From NCBI GenBank assembly GCA_963971305.1, contig OZ020303.1:58404867-58468866 (forward strand): a stretch of 64,000 nt of DNA, in the 5' to 3' direction. Below the pieces are notes generated by a model. That model ran no database searches, had not been told where the DNA came from, and saw nothing but the letters and a program-made list of their open reading frames with translations. The DNA is from Arcuatula senhousia (Eukaryota > Mollusca > Bivalvia > Mytilida > Mytilidae). Of the stretch, positions 10,228 to 21,756 are shown piece after piece; the stretch's first letter is position 1; each line of letters opens with the position of its first letter. Both the position numbers and the translations under genes were made by a program.

Positions 10228-13200
10228 GGAAAAAAACGTCTGACACGACCTAATCATGCTCAATGCTTTCTTCTTGTACTTTCAAAACTGTTTTAAATGT
10301 AAACACACTTGTTCAATTAGTTAGGAAACGTTTTTGCACATTGTAATGTGTACTTTTTTAAATTTTAACACCAGTAGATTTTTACTTTTATAATCACTAT
10401 TCAAATTTAAAACTTACTGCTCAAGCATGCGTTCTGTATTAATGGTCAGATTGACGGATTTAATGTTCAAATATAGGAATAAAGACAGAAGATTCAACTG
10501 TAAAGCGAAATTTAACTTTCAATTATTTTTCATCAAATAAGAAAAAAATATTCTCGGACCGAAGTGAACAAACAATATTATTTGTTAAGATTCGTTTTCT
10601 TGTACTTTACAAACTATTTAAACAATGAATAATTTCTTATCGAAAAAATGTATCAATTTCCCATTTTATTACTTTTTCATTAAGTGTTTAAATGATTCAT
10701 ATTGAATTATTGTGTTTAAATGTGTATATGTTATTTGAAAATATGAAAAGTTGTTCACAATTTGGCTTCCAATATTGCTCAATGTATTTTAAATTGATTA
10801 GAAGATTAACAAATTATGTAAGGGTATATTTGTAAAGCCTTGCTGAAATTGTTTGTTTTAAGAGGCTTATTATGCAAGACAAAAATTATGATCATAAAAA
10901 AAAATATTTTGTGATGTTTAGAAGATAATTTTGAAAGATAGATTGATAAAATAGTTTATGGCAATATCTTATGACAACAATGATTATGCTTCCGAAAGAT
11001 AATAAAAAGTCAAATAGGTGATTAACCTAGTTAAGCGATATAAGGAATATAAACTGTCTTTACGGATATACCTTTATTTATGCCACAATTACCCAATTCA
11101 ACATTGTATCTTACAAAGTACGACCTGTGTTGTCACATTGCTATGTGCATTCTATCGTATTTTTGTCTGTGACATATCGAGACGACTTTACATATATCTA
11201 ATCAAGTCGGAATACATAAAACCTTCGACTCAGATGCAACTGGAAACTCACCGAAGTGGACGTTAGTGTTTTTAGACAAATTTTCCTGTTTTAATTAGCC
11301 ATTGTCAGTATAAACAATCTTTTTGTAATTGGGACCAGACATTAAAATCGCACTCATATTTGCATTGCACTTGTTTTATTTGATTTTAATATCTAGAAAA
11401 TACATCGAGTAGAACTTTTGTCAAATGATTTATGAAAGGGTGATACATGTATTTGAAATATTGTTCTCTCGGGTTCTTGTGCTATTCTTAAGTCAACTCC
11501 TAGAACTTTTTATTGCTAACAGTTTATGTGTTCAGAAGTGGCTTTGGTCGAATACATGTATACTTGTGCATTTCTTATATTTAAGCTCACCTGCAAGTTA
11601 TTTACAACTGAATTATGCCTTTTAAAACTTTGCCCATATCTATCTTGGCATGCATTTTCCAAAGCTTGCGCAACCATAACTACTGAACAAAGGACATGTC
11701 CACCGTTAGTATAGTAAAACAATAGGCCAGACCACAGATTTTAGCTTATATCTTCAAAATGGTAAAGAGATAAAAAAAAATCTGGAATCATCATAACATT
11801 CATTACTGAATCAAATTTGTACGATGATTCTTCATTGGATTCGCTACTTCTAAATAGTGAAGTCAAAAATGGCCTTTTAAAGTTTTTGCACTTTACTATC
11901 ATATTTTAATCTATATAAAGGAAAATGGTAGCATTGCACATTTGTTCAAATCTGAAATCAGGGTCAAAATTATCCAATGAAAAGTTGAAAATTTATTCCT
12001 TACACGTTTTAAGAAAAGATTATGAAACATGCACAATTTTTTTTCCAAATTTTTCAATAATTAGGCCAACGGTTCTCAGATCTTCCTTAATAGCTATTAA
12101 ATCAAGGTTAGCGTTTCATGCTCCTAGGAGTCTTAAGTGGGACTTTAGGGGAGGAAACTTTCTTCCGTTACTATGTTATTTTGTAGAAAATACCACATTT
12201 CGAAACGTTCAATATTATGGCAAATGCTTCTATTATTTATAAGCTGTGTATTTTTGTTATACAAACACATTCAGTATTTGATTGAACTATATACTTTTCA
12301 CTGTTATTGTGTGTTACATGTTACACTTTAAACCTTTTTTGTAAATTTTTGTACATTGTCAATTTTTCATTGTTTTTATCTGTGATTTTTCTAAATTGTG
12401 TATATATTGCAATGCACCAGATTATTCTATGCAATACGGATACTTCGTTTCATTAATCACTTTGCTTCTGTAGTGCCATTTTTTAAAATAATTACTAATC
12501 CCATTTTTACACACATTTTTTAGCCTATATGTGAAAAAAATATGTTTTTACAAAATCTGACATCAATATGTGGATCGTGTCTTTCTGGCACATATTCCAT
12601 ATTCTTTCGTATTTAATATTATATTTATACAAATAAATCGTTCAAATGCAAGAATCCTAACTTACGAAATTGTAATTACTGATCTTTCTTTTTTTCTATT
12701 AATTTATATGTATGTGTATTGATGTAGGAATAGATACAATATTTTCTTCTTTTTTTTTTCGAATCATATTTGTAATGTGATTAAAACGTTTCACCTTGTA
12801 TCATTTAAATGCATTATTTTGATATTTTTTTGATAATTTAAAAATATTTTTTTACTTTCATGACCTACTTTAAATTTAAAAAACATTTAAATTTGCTACT
12901 TTTGATACTAAGGCGGTTTTTATGGGTACTTTTTAATGTGTTTCGGCTTTTGTTTTTCTTTAAAATTCCTAAGCAAGTTTTTGTTTTAGTAATATTGACT
13001 TATTTAGGTTTTGAATGAAACACAAAATTAATGGTTAAGTTTGGCATCAACGAAACAATATTTTAAAGAATACGTTAGGAACCTTCGTCCGACGGTTGTT
13101 TCAAGAAAATTACCAATATAACACGGTCGTCTATTCATTTATACAAAACAGTGAATTTCCTTATAAATTACAACCATTTAGAATTGAAAGAGACAAAATA

Positions 13201-13435
13201 TCTTTCCAATTTTGCTACATTTAATGATTTCACTTTCTCTCAATATCATCAGACATCAATTTACCAAACACTTTAAATTCCAGAACATGAATTTCATCTT
13301 ATTAGTAAGTGTTAAAATTGCTATCACAGTCCAATACAGTCACTGACAGTGTTATATTGAACTGATATCGATTATAAAAGTTGTTTTCAGTTCCATTAGT
13401 GGCTTGCTAATACAAGCATAACATTTGGAGTAAAT
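10228..13435 (+). other. 3' untranslated region of exon B and long AT-rich non-coding stretch
   Basis: A possible polyadenylation signal AATAAA lies at 10478-10483, 250 bases after the stop. Beyond it the sequence is AT-rich with no recognisable exon. Open frames at 11018-11266 and 11925-12242 show no domain or splice context. Confidence 0.45.
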
Positions 13436-13575
13436 TTTTAACGCCGATTTCCTTGCCTAATGGAGCCTTTATCTGTTAACTATATAAAAAAATTTGAGTA
13501 AAATTGTAACGCCGATTTCTTTGTCTAATGGAGCCGTTATCTGTTAGCTGTATAAAAAAAATGGAATCAACTGAA
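13436..13575 (+). repeat. Two-copy tandem duplication, about 68 bp unit
   Basis: The unit 'TAACGCCGATTTC..TTG.CTAATGGAGCC.TTATCTGTTA' followed by TATAAAAAAA occurs twice in a row, at about 13439 and 13508, with a handful of differences. It is a local duplication with no evident function. Confidence 0.75.
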
Positions 13576-14930
13576 GCGTTTGAGCTGCTGAGCAATTTGG
13601 AGCTGTAATTTCATTTACGCATACGTGTCTATTTCCCACAGGTTTTTGAACTGCTGACTATTTTTAGTCTTATTTCGTTTCAGTACAAGTTATTTATCAC
13701 AAATTTTTGTTTGTGTGTTTTTCAATAGATTTCATAAGTACATGTTACAGGTTGTCCTTTATGAGCTTACAAAACAGCAGTAAGGTACTAATTACTGTTC
13801 TACATTAACTAAGTAAAACCGCAGAAAGCCAGGCATGACTCGACAAAATGCTAATTTAGGTATCAAAATATCGATTAATGCGACTACGACCTATGCCTGG
13901 TTGCTTTCAAGCCGAGTCGTATCGATCGATAATTCAACAAGTGAAGTGCCAGTGTCCGATAGAACGAAGATTTATATTGGTAAGACGAATCCTTGTCCAG
14001 TTTACTTTGTATAAAGCAAGGATAGTCCTATTTTAAAACACCTTTGATGACATGGCCCCAGAACCACAAAAATATTTGTTATTGTATCGCAACTGCTTTC
14101 TATTAATGAATAGAGCAATAAAAAATATGTTCCATTTTTATACTGAATTGAATCGCCGGTCATTGCAATTAAACGGGTTTATAGTGTAGATGTAGATAGA
14201 TTTCTTATTCCTTGCAATAATATAGTGAATTTAGTATCTTTGGTCAAATAATATAACTATCATAGTAATATGATTGGATGCTGTAAAAAAAAATCTTTTC
14301 ACGCCGTTTTCAAAGTAACAATTATCAAAAGAGAGCAAATAATAATAAAAGGTCATGTTTTGCCGATATCAAAGCTGGATCAAGGGCAAAATAGAATCTT
14401 AGCATTGCTTCAGCATGCTTGCAATCGGTTTTTCATACCAATGAACTTGAGTATCTTCATGTATCCGTAATTTATATAAAAGATTTTATCAGGATTTCTA
14501 AAATGTGTGTAAAAATGGGCTCATTATGCAATATGTATTATGGTATTCATCATATTTATGTCACTGTTTTGTAACTCCAGCATTAAGGTTCTAAAAATCA
14601 CCCAATATTGTCAGTACAAATCATTTAGTTTTGGAGTGTAAATTTCGACAGTTCAAAGATTTCATTTTAGAATATCTACCTTCCCATTGTCAAAAGTTCA
14701 ACCCAAATGCTAGGCACTGAAAAAATATGCATAAAATTTTCATATTTAATGAGTCAGCAAACAGTGAAATAAATTTGATACATTTCTTGGTGTTTCATTT
14801 ACTTTTTTGCAATTGTAATAATGTCTTATTCACCAGACGCTCGTTAAAAAATGTTCTGTTAATAAATTTAATAATGTGTTTTAATTATTGTCAGCCAACT
14901 TACTAACTTGATTTCAAACAAGCTGGTGAG
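13576..14930. other. Non-coding spacer, nothing recognised
   Basis: AT-rich sequence. An open frame at 14270-14470 has no domain. No boundaries of a mobile element could be placed. Confidence 0.4.
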
Positions 14931-15059
14931 TAGACCTGCGTGGCATCACTTAACTGCTAATTTCAACGTGTTACAATCATTTCATAATCATGAACATGCA
15001 TGTATTAGATCATCTCAACACCTGAAATGCTTCTGTTATAACTGTAAAAACATATATGA

Positions 15060-15490
15060 TTTAAGCCAAAAAAGAATCAATGGGACATTCGAAAAAGTCG
15101 AAGGCCAAGTCAGTTTACACAAAACAAAAACGAAATACGTACAACATAAAACAAAACATACACAATAAACAAATTAACTGCAATTAACAGTGAACTCAAG
15201 TTGAACGTCGAAAATCTGTGACCTTAGTGCTCTGGAAGAGTAAGCATTTCCTTCCTTTTTATAACACCGCCATCAATTTATCAACGATACGTGTATATGT
15301 CAAATTCGTTAAAGGACAACAACACAAAAACCATGAAAAACCCACATCTGTACTCATCAATCCCGCTGTCTTACGTAATCTTTCTTCAGTGAAGACAACA
15401 ACCGAGGAAAAACTATGGAACGCCATCGCTGCCTTATATGAAGAAACCACCACGACACGATATAAATTGTCATTACTTGATGTCAAACAC
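15060..15490 (-). repeat. 3' end of the dispersed reverse-transcriptase element, truncated copy
   Basis: The words AATGGGACATTCGAA, GTGAACTCAAGTTG, CTCTGGAAGAGTAAGC and AACACCGCCATC match the tract at about 55950-56200, which lies directly downstream (minus strand) of the reverse-transcriptase remnant there. The copy appears 5'-truncated, as expected of target-primed retrotransposons. Confidence 0.5.
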
Positions 15491-15499
15491 TGCTGACAT

Positions 15500-16260
15500 G
15501 ATATGAAGTCTATGCTACTCTATGTAAAATTGTAACGGTTTGATATGAAAATCAATTACTTGGTACGATAACTTCATTACATTTTACGAATACTTCTTTA
15601 CATGATATGAAACCTTACCATGTGTTAGCGATTTGTATGTCAGACGTCCTGCTCTATCCTGCTAAGTACAAACAAGCTCTAAAAAAACCGAAGTAGTTGT
15701 TATACGTACACTCCAAAAGCTGTAGCAAAAATAGACAAAAGTAAAAACTTAAGTACGTCTCGCCTGCAGGCGCCATCGGAATACATAGTTGTTCAACCAT
15801 TCGTTTATTAATTGTTAATTGTTTTAAACATACCCGAACTCTTACAGTCTAAAAATATTAATATCTATGAAAACTTTCAAAACTGTCACTTATAATAATC
15901 AAACGTCAAGGTCACAAGATGATGATGGTGATGATGATGATAAATAAGCATATACAGTTTTATAACTCTAGAACTCATACCTCATATTCATCAGTTGAAA
16001 ATTAACATAGATATAAAATTGTAATAGTCATTCAATCGGAAAATCAAGGTCAAGGTCAATGGGATTCAACTGTTGTAAGTTTCTCCAACCTAGGACTAAA
16101 TATTCTTGTGATATGGAGGTGCACATAAAACTAATAAAGTTTCATTATATTTAGTTCTCGAAGATATACCGATATGAGATACAAAAAAGTCGCCAGATCA
16201 AGGATTTTTAGTAAAGAAAATCTTTAACTACGAAAAAACTGTTTTAGCGCACTAAAACTG
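15500..16260. other. Non-coding spacer with a GAT-rich microsatellite
   Basis: A (GAT)n-like tract, with one GGT interruption, lies at about 15919-15943. 'AAGGTCAAGGTCA' words at 15887 and 16027 resemble the units of the next element, so part of this stretch may be an older, decayed relative. Confidence 0.4.
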
Positions 16261-17483
16261 ATGTCTCCCCTTCCTTGAATAACACAAGTTCAATCTTCAG
16301 GTCAAAAGGTCAAAGTCACAATGACATACATTGTACAAAATTTTTTTTAATAATGATACATCTATTTTCTAAAGTCCTATGTCAAATGATAAAAAAGTTA
16401 TGGCCTGGAAGGCTTTGCATGTCAAATTAGCATTTATTTGACATTGAAGTCACAGGTCAAAGTCATTAAGGTTGGTGACACATTGTTCCAATGATGACAC
16501 ATTAAAATGTAAAAATTCAAAGCCTTTTGGATAGGATTAAAATATATATGGCCCAGACATGTTTTAAGTGCAAAAATAGCATTAATTTGACTTTGAGGTC
16601 ACAGGTCACGGTCATATGAAGGTCATTCTGGTACGCGACACATCGTCTCTTGGCGAAACATCCACAGGCTAAATATCAAAGGATAAAAAGTTATGACCAG
16701 GACACACTTTGCACATAAAATTAGCATTAATTTGACCTTGAGGTCAAGGTCATTCTGGTACAGAACACATGGTCTCATGGTGATACATCCACATGCCAAA
16801 TATCAAAGCCCTATGTCAAAGAACAAAAAAGTAATGGCCTGGAACACATTGGATGTAAAAATAGCTTTAATTTGACCTTGAGGTCAAAGGTCAATGTCAT
16901 TCTGTTATGCGACACATCGTCTCATGGCGAAACATCCACATACCAAATATCAAAGGATAAAACGTTATGACCAGGACACATTTTTCATGTAAAATTAGCT
17001 TTAATTTGACCTTGAAGTCAAAAGTCAAGGTCATATGAAGGTCATTCTGGTACGCCACACATAATCTCATGGTAATACATCAACATGTTAAATATTAAAG
17101 CCCTATGTCAAAGAACAAAAAAAGTTATGACACAGACACACATTCCATGTAAAATAAGCATTAATTTAACCTTGAGGTCAAAGGACAAGGTCATATGAAG
17201 ATCATTCTGGTTTGTGACACATCGTCTCATGGTGATACATCCACATGCCAAATATCAAAGCCCTATCTCAAAGGATAAAAAAGTTATGGCCCGGTCACAC
17301 TTTGTATGAGAAGAAGAAGAAGAAGAAAGTTCATGTCAGACGTAGAGATACTGCTGTTTCATACGCAAGTACATTCCACTGCAAAAGAAGAAGAAGAAGA
17401 AGAAGAAGAAGAAGAAAAAGAAGAAGAAGAAGAAGAACTGACACAAAAACAATATGTCTCCCCCTTCTGGGAAGGGGAGACAT
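16261..17483 (+). mobile_element. Non-autonomous DNA element with 14 bp inverted ends and internal tandem units
   Basis: The element begins ATGTCTCCCCTTCC (16261-16274) and ends with the exact inverse GGAAGGGGAGACAT (17470-17483). Inside are about six diverged tandem units of roughly 133-161 bp. Each contains TTAATTTGACCTTGAGGTCA, a CATTCTGGTACG-like stretch, ACACATCGTCTCATGG and ATCCACATGCCAAATATCAAA. A (GAA)n tract precedes the right end. No coding frame belongs to it. The right end also forms a local hairpin (TGTCTCCCC near 17454 against 17474-17482). I saw no clear target-site duplication. Confidence 0.75.
17308..17436 (+). repeat. (GAA)n microsatellite in two blocks
   Basis: GAA-type triplet runs at about 17308-17327 and 17384-17436 flank a short non-repetitive piece. 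They lie inside the right end of the TGTCTCCCC element and produce a spurious arginine-rich open frame. Confidence 0.9.
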
Positions 17484-17519
17484 AATATATACTGTAACGA
17501 AAGGTGGGGTTAAAGGATA

Positions 17520-17800
17520 GAGCAAGTTAACTATCCCAGCTTTTGTTTAGAACTGACTGTAAGAAGTCTGTCTCATATGAAAAAAAATATAAATCGGCAA
17601 GCAAGGATTGCTTTTCTGCCGTACTGTACAAATAAACTATTAATAAGAAAGATTTTTTTTTCAGTTTGGTCATCTTCAATTAGTTTTTCGACGAGTTATT
17701 TTGAATTTGAGAATCCACATTTGATTGACTCCATTTCTAGAATAACAACAATCGAATTTTGTCGCCGCGGGGAATCAGATATTTTGAGGTTTGCCTGTAC
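17520..17800 (-). pseudogene. Decayed reverse transcriptase fragment, internally deleted
   Basis: Two tracts match the remnant at 56220-57180. 'GTAAGAAGTCTG..TCATATGAAA' with AATCGGCAAGCAA lies at 17559-17605, and 'ATCCACATTTGATTGACTCCATTTCTA' with AACAACAATCG lies at 17713-17755. The sequence between the two tracts in the longer copy is missing here. No frame is intact. Confidence 0.5.
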
Positions 17801-18039
17801 ATAAAATCCACAAAAATTAGAATCACACGAAAAAAAAATTCTACAATCTGTTATTTTTTTTCTTTCTGTTGACGAAAAGAAGCAAGTTTTGGATTCCAAA
17901 ATATAAAAACAACGCTTTATTGCCTTATCATCCAAATCAGCTTTGATAACCATAATAACTATAATGTTGACCGCAGTAAACACGGTATATCCGGCCTTCA
18001 AAAGTACTTTGATAATAGTTGTTCACAATTGTTTGACAG

Positions 18040-18110
18040 TAATAGTTATTCACTCAAATGTGGATTCTCAAAAAATAGTTATTCACTCAAATGTGGATTC
18101 TCAAAAAATG
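18040..18110 (+). repeat. Tandem duplication of a 35 bp word, inverted relative to 17708-17732
   Basis: AGTTATTCACTCAAATGTGG followed by ATTCTCAAAAA occurs twice in a row. Its reverse complement resembles the tract GAGAATCCACATTTGATTGA at 17709-17728, so a short inverted pair brackets 17.7-18.1 kb. Confidence 0.7.
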
Positions 18111-18164
18111 AAAAAGAACTGATTGATCTGAGTCATAATTCGACATTTTTTGTTTCATTTTTCT

Positions 18165-18295
18165 ATGCTCTTCATATTCATTTAGTGCTTGGCGTTTTCA
18201 ATATTTTGTAAGAGCACCTCTTATAAGTTTTGAATAGACGATACATGCGTCAGGCGTAGCGATATTCATTGTCTGAAGCTTTGTTGTAGTTCGGT
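18165..18295 (+). repeat. Solo, degenerate copy of the hammerhead retrozyme unit
   Basis: Matches the ribozyme part of the 359 bp unit at 62 kb: CTATGCTCTTCATATTCATT, TTTTCAATATTTTG, GAATAGACGA, GCGTCAGGCGTAGC and ATTGTCTGAAGC. The catalytic core is broken: CTGATGA has become CTTATAA and GAAAC has become GATAC. It should not self-cleave. Confidence 0.75.
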
Positions 18296-18399
18296 ACGGA
18301 AAAGGGAGTTACAGATGTCTGGTAGTCAATTATGCTTAGAATTATTTTGTTATTTATAAGTCTAGTAAAAGAACAAATTGCAAGAGAGAAAATATTCTC

Positions 18400-18700
18400 A
18401 AGAACTTGAGATTAAGGGCGCTACGAATTCTAGTAAGTTCGGTTCATATTAAGGGTTTAATTGTCAAATTCGTCAACAAAGACTGTAAAAAGCACAATGG
18501 CAAGAATGATGACTCCATCTTTCCAATCGTGAACTTTACTTTCTTGGGAAGCAATATTTCAGGTGATTTTGGAACTTATTCTTCATTTAGAACTTGTGGG
18601 TCATGATAGAGTGTGTAGTCATGCAAAAGATTTTACAGAAACGTCGGAAGCATTATAAACCTATTGATAAATTTGCAATTTCTATCTCCCAGTTGAATGT
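18400..18700 (+). pseudogene. Decayed reverse transcriptase fragment (plus strand)
   Basis: Plus-strand translation around 18490-18560 reads NGKNDDSIFPIVNFTFLGSN, matching the KRDDFNFPIVNFPFLxSNIP signature of the dispersed reverse transcriptase seen at 7.7-8.3 and 56.2-57.2 kb. The flanks are frameshifted. Only a remnant. Confidence 0.6.
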
Positions 18701-18896
18701 AATAGAGCTTGTATTGTCCTTCACTGGACGTGGTGAAGACCTAAATGTATGTTGGCAACGAAACGGGTAAATTCTAACAGATTGCAACTGCTTATGCTTC
18801 TTAATCACTTGAGTTCTCTCTCATATTTACTTGTAAGTGTTGATGATTCCAGTTAAGTTGTTTTGTGAGTCTTTTAAAAAGTCATGACAAAATCAT

Positions 18897-19048
18897 AGGC
18901 GGATCCAGGGGGGGGCTGGGGGCCCGGGCCCCCCTTTTGGTGGAAAAATTTGGTTGAATATATAGGAAATCATTGAAGCGTGACCAAAGCGGGTCTCCTC
19001 TTAGGCCAATCAGTGGGTCCCCTCTTTTCAGAATTTCTGGATCCGCCT
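18897..19048. mobile_element. Short MITE with inverted ends AGGCGGATCCAG / CTGGATCCGCCT
   Basis: Perfect 12 bp inverted ends at 18897-18908 and 19037-19048 enclose about 150 bp with a G-run and C-run that can pair. Similar ends with the GGATCCGCC word occur near 43849-44032, 51075-51090 and 60160-60310, so this is a dispersed family. Confidence 0.75.
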
Positions 19049-19599
19049 CTCAAAATAAATCAATGAGCAATTATTTGCTGAATTTATCCCATCAATACTA
19101 GTCTTATAAAGACGATAAACATGAAAGGGTGATACAATGGACATGAGTAATGGTGAAAAATGTAGGTATAGGATAGAAAACAAAAGAACAGTTAATGTCA
19201 GGAAGCTGCATTCCATTAGGACAAATACAAGCGGAAATCTCTAAAACAAAAGCAAAAACAATTTTGCATCAATGAAATAATTTTGCATGCATTTTGAACA
19301 GTCATGTTCGATTTCAGCGACAAAACACCCATGTGAAAGACGCTTTAAAAATGTTAGAAGTCAAGTGCTTGACTCGGCCGGGTGACAAAAAGGCCCGCTA
19401 CAGAATCTAGATTGGAGTTAAAGGCGATGTAGAGTCTTGTGATTCTTAAATTAGTTGTGGGGTCGCAGAGTGACCAAGGTATTTTCTAAAGGTAGCTGAA
19501 AAAGGTTGCCATCGTCCGCTGGGTTAGTAGAGTCACATTACGGAAAGCCTGACAGTTGACCAGAGTATGTCAACGCTTGCATGTGGTGAGATAGAAAAT
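19049..19599. other. Spacer with a GC-richer block, nothing recognised
   Basis: The block at about 19370-19590 is visibly GC-richer than its surroundings and may be an old mobile-element piece. No matching copy was found in the window. Confidence 0.35.
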
Positions 19600-19920
19600 A
19601 ATGAGATGTGGAATAAGTGTACGCGACACAGCTTACATAACAAGCGATAATTTAGAAAAAAAAACAATGGAAACCTGCCAGCAGCCTAAAACGAGGCCAG
19701 TAGGTGCTGCTCACCGTTCTCAGTCGACCCATGGTTTAAAAAAAATGCATATAAGCTTAATCCAGTGTGAAATATAGTCACAGATAGACCTTCTTCTAAA
19801 ACCGAAAACATTAAATAGACAAGTACAAACAAAAGATTTATCAAAGATTCCTGGCTAAGGACAGGCAATTATAAATGTGTCGGGGTTAAACAAGTTTTTG
19901 GGGCCCAAACTTCCCTGTTT
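19600..19920 (+). repeat. Dispersed repeat, family 'GAGATGTGGAATAA', copy 2
   Basis: Collinear with 6030-6350, and the reverse complement is collinear with 53020-53310 (see copy 1). It ends in GGGGTTAAACAAGTTTTTGG, as copy 1 does with small changes. Confidence 0.65.
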
Positions 19921-21330
19921 TGTGCGCGTAATAGATCCATACAAAGATCCATATGTGCACGTAAAAGATCCACGTAAAAGATCGATGTATAGCATATCCA
20001 AATTAATCGTTACCCCCTTCTCCCCTTTACCAACAACTCTTCCAAATTTACTGTTCCTTTACCCCTTTCATCACCCCCATCCCAGATTTCCATCATCATT
20101 TTATGTCTTTTTTCGTTCCTTTTCATCTTCATTTATCTTGAATAAACTATGTATTGTTTGTAGGGCGTAGAACATCACCTCACTCCATCTAAACTTTGCT
20201 ATATAATTTTGAATAACCTAAACTTCTGAATACAAAGTACGAATAAAGACAAGTTATTTGATGGGGCTGTATACATGGTATATGTATATTCTAAAGGGTA
20301 ACCTCTCAAAATTTCTAGTTTTTTTTATATTAAGTAAAATTCGTGCGAAACAAATCTGACTGATTACTCTGAGTGTCGGAGATCACTGTTCCACCAACAT
20401 CAGTGATTATCGACCAAGTGGACCTATATGGTGTACATATTTCACGCAGTAGCAACTCAGAGACTTCGCAAGGGTAAAGAGAGATAACTATAACGGAATT
20501 ACTAAAGGCAATTCTTTGATGGTCCCATCTTTTGGAAATTTATTCAATAGACACGTCTCGTATCTTTTGAACGGATGATTAATTCAGTAATTCAAAATTT
20601 CAATATTGTACGTTGCTTGAAACGGTGATTAACTTTTCATTGTAAATTAAAATACTACATATTATACCTTTTAGTACCCCTTTTCGGTTGAAAGGACCGA
20701 TCAATTTTACAAGGTAAGCAATTATCTAGTACAAAAATAAATCATAGTAAATGAATATTTTCTATTAAATGATACACTTGATGTTGATCTTTTGTGAATT
20801 TAAAATAAGATTGTTTTGAAACATTCATATTTGACCCAAAATTTAAACGAGCCATTTTTAGACAATATTCATTGATGTAACATTAGATATCAAATATATT
20901 GTTTACAGAGACAACCGCAGATTGTGAAATGGCATCGGGGTATTTAAAGGGTACACTTTAGAAAAATGTATTTTGACACAGTTTTACTTGTTCATCAATC
21001 AATATTTGCTCTATTTTTTTTTTATTTGAGGTGATTTTACCCCTTCTCAACCACCACCACAACCTTTTTGCCATTGGTGTTCTGCGTGTAGAGCAAAATC
21101 AATTGATAAAAGAATACACAGATTTATATGCAACCAATAGCATTTCGATTTCAATCTGCAATAATTAAAACTAATAGTTAGAACAACACATGCTTCTGGT
21201 TCCTTAAAAACCACCAATAAAGAACCTCAATAAAATGCTTAAGTTAAGGAGAAATTAAAATCCACATATCACAACATAGCATGGCCTTTCATAGACACAT
21301 GATAGACTACATGTCCTTTTCGGCTTAATG
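19921..21330. other. Non-coding spacer upstream of the amidohydrolase gene
   Basis: No exon was recognised. It probably contains the promoter and the 5' untranslated exon of the gene at 21754, because that coding exon is preceded by a splice acceptor. Confidence 0.4.
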
Positions 21331-21336
21331 CATACG

Positions 21337-21425
21337 ATATGGGAAGTTTATAGTCGTGGGGGGGAGTTTATAGTCGTGGGTAGAAGTTTATAGACTTGGC
21401 TAAGTTAATAGTCGTGGCTAGGAGC
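21337..21425 (+). repeat. Short tandem repeat, AGTTTATAGTCGTGG unit of about 20 bp
   Basis: Four imperfect tandem copies of GAAGTTTATAGTCGTGGG-like units lie about 330 bases upstream of the first amidohydrolase coding exon. No function is evident. Confidence 0.7.
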
Positions 21426-21756
21426 CTATGCCGCGATCGATGTATGCCATATGCCGTCCAGCTCGCCAGAGTGGGCTGCTCAAGTTACAAATGAATCGGA
21501 GCTACCAACGCGTCTCTGGTCGGGATTAATTTTGGGAAACTAAAACCTCTGTCTTTTTGGATCAAATTTTATTTATATAAAGGACATCTAAAATAGCGGT
21601 GTCTGTTTGGTCTTAAAAAAGCAAAACTGTCATAATTATTCTCTGCTGTGTACCCTTTTTTATCTGTCTTTTTTCTTCTTGGACATTTGAGAATGAATAC
21701 CCAATTATTTTTTGTTATAACATTTATATCGTTTTCTTTTTCTTTTTAATCAGAAA

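Noticed and set aside
17245..17520. Arginine- and lysine-rich open frame
   Set aside because: Produced by the (GAA)n microsatellite inside a MITE-like element.
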